Shown: positions 1 to 7,137, counted from the first letter of the stretch. The stretch is DNA of 10,460 nucleotides from Chthoniobacter flavus (GCA_020720945.1 DYNR01000062.1:1-10460), one strand, 5' to 3'. Program-made: numbers and translations. Notes: a model not told the origin generated them from the sequence alone.

Positions 1-161
1 GATGTCCCCGAACGAAAACACCCACCAACAAACAAAAATTTCTTTTCTTCTTCAAGCATACGTCAAGTGGATTATACGATTTCCCAGAAAACACAAGCAT
101 TATTATCCAAGCCCGCAAAAATAATCTAACAAGACCCCGCCTTTATAGAATAAAAAAGAAA
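1..161. other. AT-rich non-coding stretch downstream of the PBP2 gene
   Basis: This stretch is clearly richer in A and T than the rest of the window and has no reading frame I can support. Read on the minus strand, the PBP2 stop codon is followed by a T-rich run (about 150-161), but no hairpin stands before it, so I do not call a terminator. A perfect TATAAT lies on the minus strand at 71-76. The best matching -35 (TTGTGT, 91-96) is only 14 bp away, so a promoter reading leftwards out of the window is possible but weak. Confidence 0.4.
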
Positions 162-2156
162 TTAATTCGACTCATCAATCGCCCCATCGGCAGGCTCGTC
201 ATCGGCACCCGAATCGGCGGGTGCCACGCTTGGCACACCGGTATCTCTTCCGGCTTTTGCCGCTAGCGGAAGATATTTTTTGAAAGTTTGACCGATCAGC
301 GGTGCCGCATGGGAACCGCCTCCCGCTTTGACTCCAGGGTCGGATTCATACACCGCAGCAAACGCATACTTGGGATTTTCTGCGGGCAAATACCCGGCAA
401 ACCACGCCGCCGTTTTTTGGTTTGTCTTGGGGCCCCACTGCGCCGTCCCGGTTTTCCCCGCGACCTTGATCCCCTTGACTTTGGCGCGTCCGCCCGTCCC
501 GCCTTCGGTGACTCCCACCAACGCGTCGTTGATCGCTTTGAGGTTTTGCGGGGCGATATTCAACTGGTCGCGCACACGATCGGGATACGCGGCGATGACC
601 TTGTTGTCGATGGCTTGGATTTGTTTGACGAGCCGGGTCTGGTGAAACTCTCCGCCCGCCGCGATCACCCCCATCGCCTGCGCCATCTGGATCGGGGTCA
701 CAAGCACATCCCCTTGCCCGATGCTGATGTTGGCGACATCCCCACTTAAGATTTTGCGTTTGTGGACTTTAAGCATGTATTCGTTCGTCGGGATGTTCCC
801 GGAAGACTCAGCTTCCAGCGGCAGGCCAGTCCGCCGCCCAAGCCCGATCTGCAACGCCCAATCCACGATGGCCTGCCCGCCTGTCTTCAACCCGACCTGA
901 TAAAAATAGGTGTTGCACGACTGCGCCATCGCCTGCGAAAAATTCAGCATCCCCGCCCCTTCCTTTTTCCAGTTGTTGAAAATCACATTCCCCACCGCGA
1001 AACTCGACGGGCAGTTGAACTCCATTTGCGGCGTGATCGCACCGCTTTGCAACGCAGCCAACCCGGTCACGGTTTTGAAAGTTGAACCCGGAGGATACGC
1101 GCTCCGGAACGCCCTCGGATAAAGCGGGACCGACGGGTCTTTCTGCAACCTCTCAAAATCTTTGGGGCTGATGATCGGGACGAAAAGGTTGGGGTCAAAA
1201 CACGGCCAAGATGCCAGCGCAAGCACCTCTCCTGTGCCGACTTCCACGACGGCGATGGCACCGCGCTTCGCTCCCTTCGACAACTCTTCCTCGCAGATTT
1301 GCTGCAAATCCAAGTCGAGCGTCGTGACGAGGTTGTTGCCGGGGACGGGCGGGCTCGCAACCCGCTCGGACATTTTTTTCCCGTCTTCGTTGAATGTCAT
1401 GTGCAGCTCGCCGGGAATCCCGAGAAGCTGGTCGTCGAAAATTTTTTCGAGCCCTTCGCGCCCTTCGCTGTCGGGAAAAATCAAATCTTTGTTTTCGATG
1501 GGACGCACCGAAAGCGGTGCCACCCGCCCGACATAGCCGATCAGATGCGCGGCGGTCGCCCCGTGCGGGTAATAGCGCAAATAGGTTTGCCGCAAAATCA
1601 AGCTCCCCCCCAACCCCTTCGTCGCCGCACCTAACTCCTTGGGGCTCAAGTCTTCGATGATGTCAAAGGGCAAAAGGTTCCTGTTTTTGTAATGGTTGAG
1701 GACGGCTGCATCGTTGAGGGTGATCTCCCTCCCGATGAGCTGGCGTGCTATGGTTGCCTGCTGCTTGGCAAAATTCAAAACTTGCTGGTCGCTCCACTCG
1801 ACATTGGAAGGAAAATCGATGGCGAGATTGTAACTCAAACGATTTTGGGCCAAGGGACGCCCGTAACGATCCACGATCTGGCCGCGCGGAGCCGGAATAT
1901 TCAAAGTAAAAGTCCTGGCCTGTTTTTGCGTCTCCCAAGAAGGTTTTGGGTTTTCCACTACTCCCGTGTTGTCCAACGGCGTTTCCTTGAGGGCGTTTGC
2001 AGGAACCGCCGCCGCTTGGGCCGGTGGCTTTGCCGGGGCACTCGCAGCATCCTCGACCGCGAGCAAACAAACCAGAAAGCCGCAGAAAATATGCGCCCAC
2101 CCCCGCACCTCTTTTGCTCTCGCCACTCCCGCTCCCATTTTTGCTTTTCTAACCAT
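162..2156 (-). CDS. mrdA: Penicillin-binding protein 2 (class B transpeptidase, elongation type)
   Basis: A DD-transpeptidase that cross-links peptidoglycan in the periplasm, normally with the glycosyltransferase RodA during cell elongation. It has 664 residues, normal for the family. Visible in order: a basic N-terminus; a short hydrophobic stretch (about 20-34); an Ala/Pro-rich linker (about 37-80); the PBP dimerisation region starting at PAPRGQIVDRYGR (88-100); and the transpeptidase domain with STFK (catalytic Ser358, Lys361), SCN (413-415) and KTGT (568-571). All three active-site motifs are intact. The frame stays open 135 codons further upstream, but the start at 2156 is chosen because a strong ribosome binding site lies just before it and the extension runs through the symporter gene. 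It lies 17 bp after the symporter stop, so the two are probably co-transcribed. The N-terminal hydrophobic stretch is short and followed by AASA, unlike the usual uncleaved anchor. No rodA or mre gene is in the window. The family call is firm; MrdA rather than another class B PBP is likely. Confidence 0.93.
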   Translation of the reverse strand: MVRKAKMGAGVARAKEVRGWAHIFCGFLVCLLAVEDAASAPAKPPAQAAAVPANALKETPLDNTGVVENPKPSWETQKQARTFTLNIPAPRGQIVDRYGRPLAQNRLSYNLAIDFPSNVEWSDQQVLNFAKQQATIARQLIGREITLNDAAVLNHYKNRNLLPFDIIEDLSPKELGAATKGLGGSLILRQTYLRYYPHGATAAHLIGYVGRVAPLSVRPIENKDLIFPDSEGREGLEKIFDDQLLGIPGELHMTFNEDGKKMSERVASPPVPGNNLVTTLDLDLQQICEEELSKGAKRGAIAVVEVGTGEVLALASWPCFDPNLFVPIISPKDFERLQKDPSVPLYPRAFRSAYPPGSTFKTVTGLAALQSGAITPQMEFNCPSSFAVGNVIFNNWKKEGAGMLNFSQAMAQSCNTYFYQVGLKTGGQAIVDWALQIGLGRRTGLPLEAESSGNIPTNEYMLKVHKRKILSGDVANISIGQGDVLVTPIQMAQAMGVIAAGGEFHQTRLVKQIQAIDNKVIAAYPDRVRDQLNIAPQNLKAINDALVGVTEGGTGGRAKVKGIKVAGKTGTAQWGPKTNQKTAAWFAGYLPAENPKYAFAAVYESDPGVKAGGGSHAAPLIGQTFKKYLPLAAKAGRDTGVPSVAPADSGADDEPADGAIDESN

Positions 2157-2160
2157 GGAA

Positions 2161-2168
2161 CTCCTTCC
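2161..2168 (-). promoter_or_regulatory. Strong Shine-Dalgarno site of the PBP2 gene
   Basis: Read on the minus strand the sequence is GGAAGGAG, then four bases (TTCC) and the ATG at 2156. It decides the start of the PBP2 gene and lies in the 17 bp gap after the symporter stop codon. It is the only strong Shine-Dalgarno site I see before any gene in the window. Confidence 0.85.
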
Positions 2169-2173
2169 TGCCT

Positions 2174-3538
2174 TCACCGCTGAAATGTCAGAGGATCTGC
2201 CAGACACCTGCGCGTCTCGGACGCAACAATCCCGCTCAACAACAACAGCGACAAGATGTTCGGCAAACACATCAGCGCGTTTGCGAAATCCGAAAAGTTC
2301 CAGACAAGTTCCATCTTGCTGACGCTCCCGACATAAACGACCAAAACCCAAACCAGCCGGAACGGAAAAATCGCTTTCAGCCCAAACAGGTATTCCGCAG
2401 ATTTTTCCCCGATGTAGGACCACCCGACAATAGTCGAAAAAACGAAGGTCAGCAACACGATGGTCAGCACGGGCGCACCTACATAAGGCACTTGCGCGAA
2501 GGCGGCACTGGTGAGAGCCGAACCTTTCAAGGCCATCCCGGACGCATCCACTTGCGTCCACGCGCCGCTGGCGACAATCACCAACCCCGTCATCAAACAG
2601 ATCACCACGGTGTCCCAGAAAGTCCCGGTCATCGAAACCAGTGCCTGTTGCATCGGGTTGCGGGTTTTCGCTGCAGCCGCGAAAAAACCGCCGCTCCCCA
2701 TCCCCGACTCGTTGGAAAATAGCCCCCGCGATATGCCGTAACGCATCGCCTGGGCTATGGCCGTCCCGAGCAACCCCCCGCCGACCGCCTCGGTCGAAAA
2801 CGCCGACTTCAAAATCGTCGCAAACGCCCCGGGAATCGCATCGAAATTGATCCCCAAAATCACCAGGCTACCGAGGATGTAAAACACGATCATGAACGGG
2901 ACAAACACTTCGCAAACCTTTGCAATCCAACGGACTCCACCTAACATTACCGCACCGGTCAAAACTGCGAGAACGACCCCGGCAAGCTCTGCCGAAAGCT
3001 CCGGAAAAATATTTTTCACCTGCAAAACAATCGAGTTCGCCTGGTTCATGTTCCCGATCCCGAACGACGCGAGCAACGCGCACGCCGCGAAGAAAACCGC
3101 CAGCCACTTCCAGCCCAACCCACGCAAAATCACCTCCATCGGCCCCCCGATCATTTCGCCTTTTTCGTTCACTTGCCGATACTTGAGCGCAAGCAAAGCC
3201 TCCGCGTATTTCGTCGCCATCCCGATGATCCCGGTCACCCACATCCAAAACACCGCCCCCGGCCCACCCGAACCAATCGCCGTCGCCACCCCCACGATAT
3301 TCCCTGTCCCTACCGTGGCGGCCAGCGCCGTCGCCAACGCCCCGAAATGGCTGATGTCCCCCGCCCCTCTTTTCCCGAAACTAAACGACAGCTTGAGCGC
3401 GGGCAAAAGCAACCGCTGGATAAACCCGAGCCTCACCGTAAAAAACAAATGCGTCCCCACCAAAAGAACCAGCATCGGAACCCCCCACAAAATGGCGTTT
3501 GCCGTATCCAGCCAACCAGAAATTATCTGCATCATCAT
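2174..3538 (-). CDS. Sodium:alanine symporter family protein (AGCS amino acid carrier)
   Basis: An inner-membrane secondary transporter that takes up small neutral amino acids (alanine, glycine) with sodium; the substrate here is inferred from the family. It has 454 residues with many hydrophobic segments throughout. Family motifs: GTGNIVGVATAI (77-88), GGPGAVFWMWVTG (91-103), SFGIGNMNQANSI (158-170), RYGISRGLFSNESGMGS (266-282) and GWSYIGEKSAEYLFG (372-386). Two places differ from what I recall as usual: GGPMEV (131-136) where GGPMYY is common, and SGG (282-284) where SAP is common after GMG. Three ATG codons stand in tandem (3538, 3535, 3532); the first is used here, and no Shine-Dalgarno site precedes it. 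It is the first gene of the minus-strand pair, 17 bp ahead of PBP2. Import of alanine or glycine alongside a wall cross-linking enzyme makes biological sense but is not proven by adjacency. Confidence 0.92.
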   Translation of the reverse strand: MMMQIISGWLDTANAILWGVPMLVLLVGTHLFFTVRLGFIQRLLLPALKLSFSFGKRGAGDISHFGALATALAATVGTGNIVGVATAIGSGGPGAVFWMWVTGIIGMATKYAEALLALKYRQVNEKGEMIGGPMEVILRGLGWKWLAVFFAACALLASFGIGNMNQANSIVLQVKNIFPELSAELAGVVLAVLTGAVMLGGVRWIAKVCEVFVPFMIVFYILGSLVILGINFDAIPGAFATILKSAFSTEAVGGGLLGTAIAQAMRYGISRGLFSNESGMGSGGFFAAAAKTRNPMQQALVSMTGTFWDTVVICLMTGLVIVASGAWTQVDASGMALKGSALTSAAFAQVPYVGAPVLTIVLLTFVFSTIVGWSYIGEKSAEYLFGLKAIFPFRLVWVLVVYVGSVSKMELVWNFSDFANALMCLPNILSLLLLSGIVASETRRCLADPLTFQR

Positions 3539-3547
3539 GACACCGGC

Positions 3548-3576
3548 AGTAAACCGCTTTCCTCAAACAATAGCAA
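3548..3576 (-). promoter_or_regulatory. Putative sigma70-type promoter of the symporter-PBP2 pair
   Basis: On the minus strand: TTGCTA (3571-3576, 4 of 6 to TTGACA), a 17 bp spacer, then TTTACT (3548-3553, 4 of 6 to TATAAT). A transcript starting about 7 bases after the -10 box would begin only 2-3 bases before the first ATG (3538), which fits the lack of a Shine-Dalgarno site. It lies in the 130 bp divergent gap. I see no comparably good promoter facing the NUDIX gene in this gap. Confidence 0.35.
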
Positions 3577-3668
3577 CCCAAAACCCGCCGCCCACCCGGA
3601 CCCTCCCCCTCAAAAAAAACGGGAAAGAAAAAAAGCGTGAATTTTTTTCTCGTTGGTGCTTTCATGCA

Positions 3669-4295
3669 ATGAACCTTTCTTTTATGGAAAATTCCCCTTC
3701 GCCCTCTAGCAGCAAAATCTCTCCCCCCGATACCGGTTGGGCGGAAAAAAACCGCGAAATCCTTTGCCAGACCCCGTTCTTGAGCGTTTCGCGCGCGGAC
3801 TTCGTTTCTCCGATGCGCCCGGACGGACGCCCGTGGATTGTTGTCCACCGGAAAAAAGCGGTCGTGGTAATCCCGAAAACCCCAGACGGAAAATTCGTTT
3901 TGATCCGCCAAGAACGCCCTCCCGTCCAAGCCGTGATCTGCGAGTTTCCCGCCGGGCAAGTGGACGCGGAAGTTTCGGAAGAAGAGCTTTTCGCCACCGC
4001 CCGGCGCGAACTGCGGGAAGAAACCGGCATGGCTTCTCCCAAGGAACTGGTAAAACTCGGTTCCGTGCACTCGTCCCCCGGCTTCACCGACGAGCACCAA
4101 ACCATCTTTTTAGCGGAGGAAGTCGTTGTCGTTGACGAAGTTCCTGAAGGAGACCCCGAAAACAGCGACGAGGCGATCGAGGGCATGGAATGGCTCTCCT
4201 CGGACGAGTTGACCGCGTGGGTCCGCGCGGGAAAAATCCACGACGCAAACTCGATGGCGGCTTACGCCCTTTTGGCGGCCCACGGAAAATTGTGA
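3669..4295 (+). CDS. NUDIX hydrolase, ADP-ribose pyrophosphatase-like
   Basis: A cytoplasmic hydrolase of nucleoside diphosphates linked to another group; the closest match in style is ADP-ribose pyrophosphatase, which splits ADP-ribose to AMP and ribose 5-phosphate. It has 208 residues from this start. The NUDIX box spans about 94-121: PAG (94-96) and the core RELREETGM (113-121), with the metal-binding glutamates in REET. Against the consensus GX5EX7REUXEEXGU there are about three extra residues between Gly96 and the core. SPGFTDE (136-142), about 15 residues past the box, is typical of ADP-ribose pyrophosphatases and supports that subfamily. The frame is open far upstream (to 2892), but that part is antisense to the symporter and has no family resemblance. 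ATG 3669 is chosen; ATG 3684 (203 residues) is equally possible, as neither has a clear Shine-Dalgarno site. NUDIX is firm; the substrate is inferred. Confidence 0.88.
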   Translation: MNLSFMENSPSPSSSKISPPDTGWAEKNREILCQTPFLSVSRADFVSPMRPDGRPWIVVHRKKAVVVIPKTPDGKFVLIRQERPPVQAVICEFPAGQVDAEVSEEELFATARRELREETGMASPKELVKLGSVHSSPGFTDEHQTIFLAEEVVVVDEVPEGDPENSDEAIEGMEWLSSDELTAWVRAGKIHDANSMAAYALLAAHGKL

Positions 4296-4315
4296 TCGCC
4301 TCCCCTCGCCAGCGA

Positions 4316-4344
4316 TTGACAGAACCACCGAAAACCGATTGTAT
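4316..4344 (+). promoter_or_regulatory. Putative promoter of the lipoprotein gene
   Basis: A perfect TTGACA (4316-4321), a 17 bp spacer and TTGTAT (4339-4344, 3 of 6 to TATAAT) lie in the 59 bp gap after the NUDIX gene. The expected transcript start is about 4 bases before the ATG at 4355. The -10 match is poor, so the call rests mainly on the perfect -35 and its position. Confidence 0.35.
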
Positions 4345-4354
4345 CGGAACCCGA

Positions 4355-4873
4355 ATGTTAAACCGATTTTTCTGCATCGTTTCGCTCTTCGCCGCCGCCG
4401 CGCTTTCCGGTTGCGCCGTCGTGCCAAAACCCGAAAAACTAGAAAAGGCGAATGTCTTGCCCCTAGAACTAAACCAAAGTTTCCAAATCCGCAAAATCAA
4501 ACGCTTCTTCAACGAACCAACCTCTTACATGGCAACCGCAAGCACTGCCGCCTCCTTCGAGCGTTCTTACTACGATTGGGGTGCCGTGGATTCCTCGGAA
4601 TACGAGCGAAAACGCGGCAACTACTTCGACATTTACTGGAAAGCGGGCAAACGGGGCGACCTCACCATCCGCCTCGAATACAGGCAACTCGCCCTAGGCA
4701 ACACGGTCTCCGCCCAAGAAATCCATTACACCAACACAAAAGGCTCCCACCGCTCGCAATTCCGCGTCACCGGAGACGAATACCTCGAATTCGGCAGAGT
4801 CACCTCCTGGCGCATCCTCCTGATCGAAAACGGAAAAATCGTCGCCTTCCGCCAATCTTTCTTGTGGAAATGA
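4355..4873 (+). CDS. Lipoprotein of unknown function
   Basis: A 172-residue protein with a clear lipoprotein signal peptide: basic start (MLNR), hydrophobic stretch (about 5-18) and the lipobox LSGC (17-20), so Cys20 should be lipidated and the mature protein membrane-anchored. The residue after Cys is Ala, which in the E. coli rule would favour the outer membrane. The rest (about 35-172) is polar and rich in aromatic and basic residues, ending in a conserved-looking core: RLEYRQ (about 109-114), GRVTSWRILLIENG (about 147-160) and FLWK at the C-terminus. It resembles short lipoproteins I associate with Verrucomicrobiota, but I do not know a function and assign none. The start is set by the signal peptide; a weak GGA lies 5 bases before the ATG. 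It sits 59 bp after the NUDIX gene and 48 bp before the STAS gene, and may have its own promoter. Frame and signal are firm. Confidence 0.85.
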   Translation: MLNRFFCIVSLFAAAALSGCAVVPKPEKLEKANVLPLELNQSFQIRKIKRFFNEPTSYMATASTAASFERSYYDWGAVDSSEYERKRGNYFDIYWKAGKRGDLTIRLEYRQLALGNTVSAQEIHYTNTKGSHRSQFRVTGDEYLEFGRVTSWRILLIENGKIVAFRQSFLWK

Positions 4874-4883
4874 CATTGGGTCA

Positions 4884-4912
4884 TTGACAAAACTCTCCCG
4901 AACCTTCACTCT
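4884..4912 (+). promoter_or_regulatory. Possible -35 element and weak promoter before the STAS gene
   Basis: A perfect TTGACA (4884-4889) lies 38 bases before the TTG start of the STAS gene. At 17 bp spacing the -10 would be CACTCT (4907-4912), a poor match; at 15 bp it would be TTCACT (4905-4910, 3 of 6). The stretch from the preceding base (ATTGACA, then an A-rich and C-rich run) resembles the one before the lipoprotein gene, which is the main reason to list it. Confidence 0.25.
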
Positions 4913-4921
4913 TCTCCTGTT

Positions 4922-5455
4922 TTGAACACAAATTCCGCTGTATTAGTTGGGTGTTTTGATGACACTGTTTGGGCTCGGGTAAATGGGAGGGGTACCTTTC
5001 AGGTGAGCAGTGGCCTCAAGCAATTCAGCCGTAAAATGATCGACAAGGGCTACAAAAAATTTGTCGTCGATCTGGCGGACTGCGAATTGATGGACTCTAC
5101 TTTCATGGGGATGCTCACGGGCATCGCCCTCCACTTGCGGGAAGCCGGTGCCCAAGGCGATTGCTTGCAGGTCATCCGTGCTAACGAACGCGCCGCTAGC
5201 CTCTTAAAAAACCTCGGCTTAGACCAACTCTTCCTTGTCCGAAAAGCCGATGACCCCGCCGCCCCTCCCATCCCTGAAGAAATTTCCCTCGACCAAGTAA
5301 CGCCAGCACAAAAAATCTCGATGGCTGAATCCCAAAAAGATGTCTTGGAAGCCCACCAGGCTCTCGTCGAAGCCGATGCCGAAAACGCAATCCGCTTCCG
5401 CGATGTTTTGGAATTCCTGCAAAAAGACGCTGACTCCCAAAAATCCGATTCCTGA
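4922..5455 (+). CDS. STAS-domain protein, anti-sigma-factor antagonist type
   Basis: A cytoplasmic protein of the SpoIIAA/RsbV kind. In partner switching, the unphosphorylated form binds an anti-sigma kinase and frees the sigma factor or other target; a SpoIIE-type phosphatase reactivates it. It has 177 residues. The STAS domain covers about 5-108, with the signature LADCELMDSTFMGML (51-65); Ser59 is the expected phosphorylated serine. A predicted helical tail (about 125-172, rich in Glu, Ala, Lys) is extra compared with RsbV, which has about 110 residues. The start is TTG at 4922: it is the only usual start codon that keeps the first STAS strand, the frame is closed by a stop at 4871-4873, and the only earlier alternative is an unusual ATT at 4883. 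No Shine-Dalgarno site is seen. The phosphatase 227 bp downstream is its natural partner; no kinase is in the window. A structural rather than sigma-related STAS role cannot be excluded. Confidence 0.87.
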   Translation: MNTNSAVLVGCFDDTVWARVNGRGTFQVSSGLKQFSRKMIDKGYKKFVVDLADCELMDSTFMGMLTGIALHLREAGAQGDCLQVIRANERAASLLKNLGLDQLFLVRKADDPAAPPIPEEISLDQVTPAQKISMAESQKDVLEAHQALVEADAENAIRFRDVLEFLQKDADSQKSDS

Positions 5456-5682
5456 CCCTCGCCTTCAATCACGAAAAAAACACGAACCGAAAAATCCCTT
5501 TCTTCTCCCACGACCTCTCAACCGCTCAAAAAAAATAGGCTTTTTCTCCCAGACCAAACAACGCCCTTCAAGAACCGACCTGCAATGACTATCGCTCCAC
5601 CCGCCCTTCCTCCAACGCCTCCCGCAGGCTTTGGCAATCGGCGTGTCCGCACCGCTAAATCACGGCGCGCTGCGGCAGGTTC
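5456..5682 (+). promoter_or_regulatory. Gap before the phosphatase operon, with a possible promoter at 5631-5660
   Basis: This 227 bp gap is the longest non-coding stretch between two genes in the window. Near its end is TTGGCA (5631-5636, 5 of 6 to TTGACA), an 18 bp spacer and CTAAAT (5655-5660, 3 of 6), which would start a transcript about 15 bases before the TTG at 5683. An A8 run (5526-5533) and a CTTTTT run (about 5538-5543) face each other but make no convincing hairpin. I see no CIRCE element (TTAGCACTC and its inverted copy), the HrcA operator often found before grpE or dnaJ genes. Confidence 0.3.
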
Positions 5683-7137
5683 TTGATCCCGGCTATTTGG
5701 CGCATTATGTGGACTTTCGTTTTTTTCTTCCTCTTCTTGGGCACGCTGATTGCCCTGGGCATCGTCATGGCGGCTTTCACGAGGAAAATCGCCGAAGTCG
5801 AAAAAGAACGGGCGGATTTGCAAGTCGAAGAAAACCGGGTTTTCGATTTTCTCCACGGCTTGGGCGAGGCGTTTTCTGAAGGGGTGCGCCCCGCCGACCT
5901 CCACCGCCTCATCGTCGAAGGCGCTGTCCGGATTTTAGAAGCCCACGGCGGCGCCCTCTACCTGACCGACAAAACGGACTCTTCCCTAGTCCCCGCTTTC
6001 ATCTCCGCCGGCTGCCCCCCGATGGTTCCCCTCCCCCCCCACTTGCTCGAACAATTCACTTCGACCCCGCAAGCTCTCGAAAGCTTCATCCGCCTCCACA
6101 GCGTCAAACGCGGCGAGGGCATCATCGGGGAAACATGGGAGCTGAATCAAGTGCAAGTCTTTGATCACGAAGAGCTTAATTTAGAAGACAACCGCGATTC
6201 TTCCCTGGTCGTCCATTCCGCCATCATCGGGACTTTGCACTACCGCCGCAAAACCCTCGGTGTCTTGGCTCTCGCCAACGGCCCGATGAGCACCCCCTTC
6301 CGCAGGGAAGACCTTTCGGTTTTCAAAACCATCGCCGAACAATCGGCTTTCGCCCTCTACAACGAGGCGATCTACCTCCAGGCGGGCGAAAAGAAACGCC
6401 TGGACCAAGACCTCCAGGTCGCCCGCGAAATCCAAGGCATCCTCCTGCCTTCCCGCTCCCCGGAATTTTCTGGCTTCGATATTGACGGCATCAATGTGCC
6501 TGCCCACCATGTCAGCGGCGATTACTTCGACTTCATCAAAATCGACACGGATCGTCTCGGGGTCGTCATTGCCGATGTTTCTGGCAAAGGGGTCCCCGCT
6601 TCCCTCATCATGGCGATGTGCAGGAGCGTGATCCGCAGCCAAGCCACCCACGCGACTTCTCCTTCGGATGTCCTCCGCCGCGTCAACCGCCTCCTCTATC
6701 CCGACATAAAGGAAGATATGTTCATCAGCATGGCCTTCCTGCTCATCAGCAAAGATTCGGGCGATGTCACCATGGCTCGCGCCGGGCACGACCCGCCCCT
6801 CTGCTACCGGACCTCCACAGGAAAAATCGAACAAATCAGCCCCCGAGGCATGGCTCTCGGCATCGACAGCGGCGATGTTTTTGACAGGATTTGCGAGGAT
6901 GTGACCCTGCATCTTGACACGGACGATACTATCGTTTTTTACACCGATGGCGCCACGGAGGCTTTGGACGACGCGGGGATGGAATTCGGGATGCCCCGAT
7001 TGATTCAAACGATCCAAACCAACGCGTCTTCCGGCGCTTCCGTCATCGTCCGAAAAACCTCGGAGGAACTTACGGCTTTCATCGGAAAACAACACCAATA
7101 CGACGACATCACACTTATCGCAGTCCGAAAAATATGA
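5683..7137 (+). CDS. Membrane-anchored GAF-SpoIIE (RsbU-type) serine phosphatase
   Basis: A PP2C-like phosphatase of the SpoIIE/RsbU group, expected to remove phosphate from a STAS antagonist such as the one encoded just upstream. It has 484 residues. In order: one membrane segment (about 10-32), a short charged coiled coil (about 34-52), a GAF-type sensor region (about 55-230), a linker helix with AREIQGILLPS (247-257), and the phosphatase domain (about 258-484). The metal-binding motifs are present: GDYFD (279-283), ADVSGKG (297-303), DGATEA (422-427) and DDITL (474-478). Only a few residues precede the membrane segment, so the sensor should be cytoplasmic. The start is TTG 5683; ATG 5707 (476 residues) begins at the edge of the membrane segment and is the alternative. 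The frame is closed upstream by a stop at 5656-5658. Its stop codon overlaps the grpE start (ATGA, 7134-7137). A run of eight C (6033-6040) lies in the GAF region. The family call is firm; the partner is inferred from position. Confidence 0.92.
   Translation: MIPAIWRIMWTFVFFFLFLGTLIALGIVMAAFTRKIAEVEKERADLQVEENRVFDFLHGLGEAFSEGVRPADLHRLIVEGAVRILEAHGGALYLTDKTDSSLVPAFISAGCPPMVPLPPHLLEQFTSTPQALESFIRLHSVKRGEGIIGETWELNQVQVFDHEELNLEDNRDSSLVVHSAIIGTLHYRRKTLGVLALANGPMSTPFRREDLSVFKTIAEQSAFALYNEAIYLQAGEKKRLDQDLQVAREIQGILLPSRSPEFSGFDIDGINVPAHHVSGDYFDFIKIDTDRLGVVIADVSGKGVPASLIMAMCRSVIRSQATHATSPSDVLRRVNRLLYPDIKEDMFISMAFLLISKDSGDVTMARAGHDPPLCYRTSTGKIEQISPRGMALGIDSGDVFDRICEDVTLHLDTDDTIVFYTDGATEALDDAGMEFGMPRLIQTIQTNASSGASVIVRKTSEELTAFIGKQHQYDDITLIAVRKI

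Noticed and set aside
71..96. Minus-strand promoter reading leftwards out of the window
   Set aside because: TATAAT is perfect, but the -35 match is half and the spacing is 14 bp; the region is AT-rich, so chance matches are likely.
2157..2561. Upstream extension of the PBP2 frame by 135 codons
   Set aside because: It runs through the 3' part of the symporter gene on the same strand in another frame, has no PBP2 resemblance, and bypasses the strong ribosome binding site at 2161-2168.
2892..3668. Long upstream extension of the NUDIX frame
   Set aside because: Most of it is antisense to the well-supported symporter gene, and the translation is low in complexity (many Pro, Thr, Lys) with no NUDIX features.
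4295..4316. Inverted repeat ATCGC / GCGAT after the NUDIX gene as a terminator
   Set aside because: The stem is only 5 bp with a 12-base loop and no T-run follows.
5456..5682. CIRCE heat-shock operator before the phosphatase-grpE-dnaJ unit
   Set aside because: I looked for TTAGCACTC with its inverted copy here and before grpE and saw neither.
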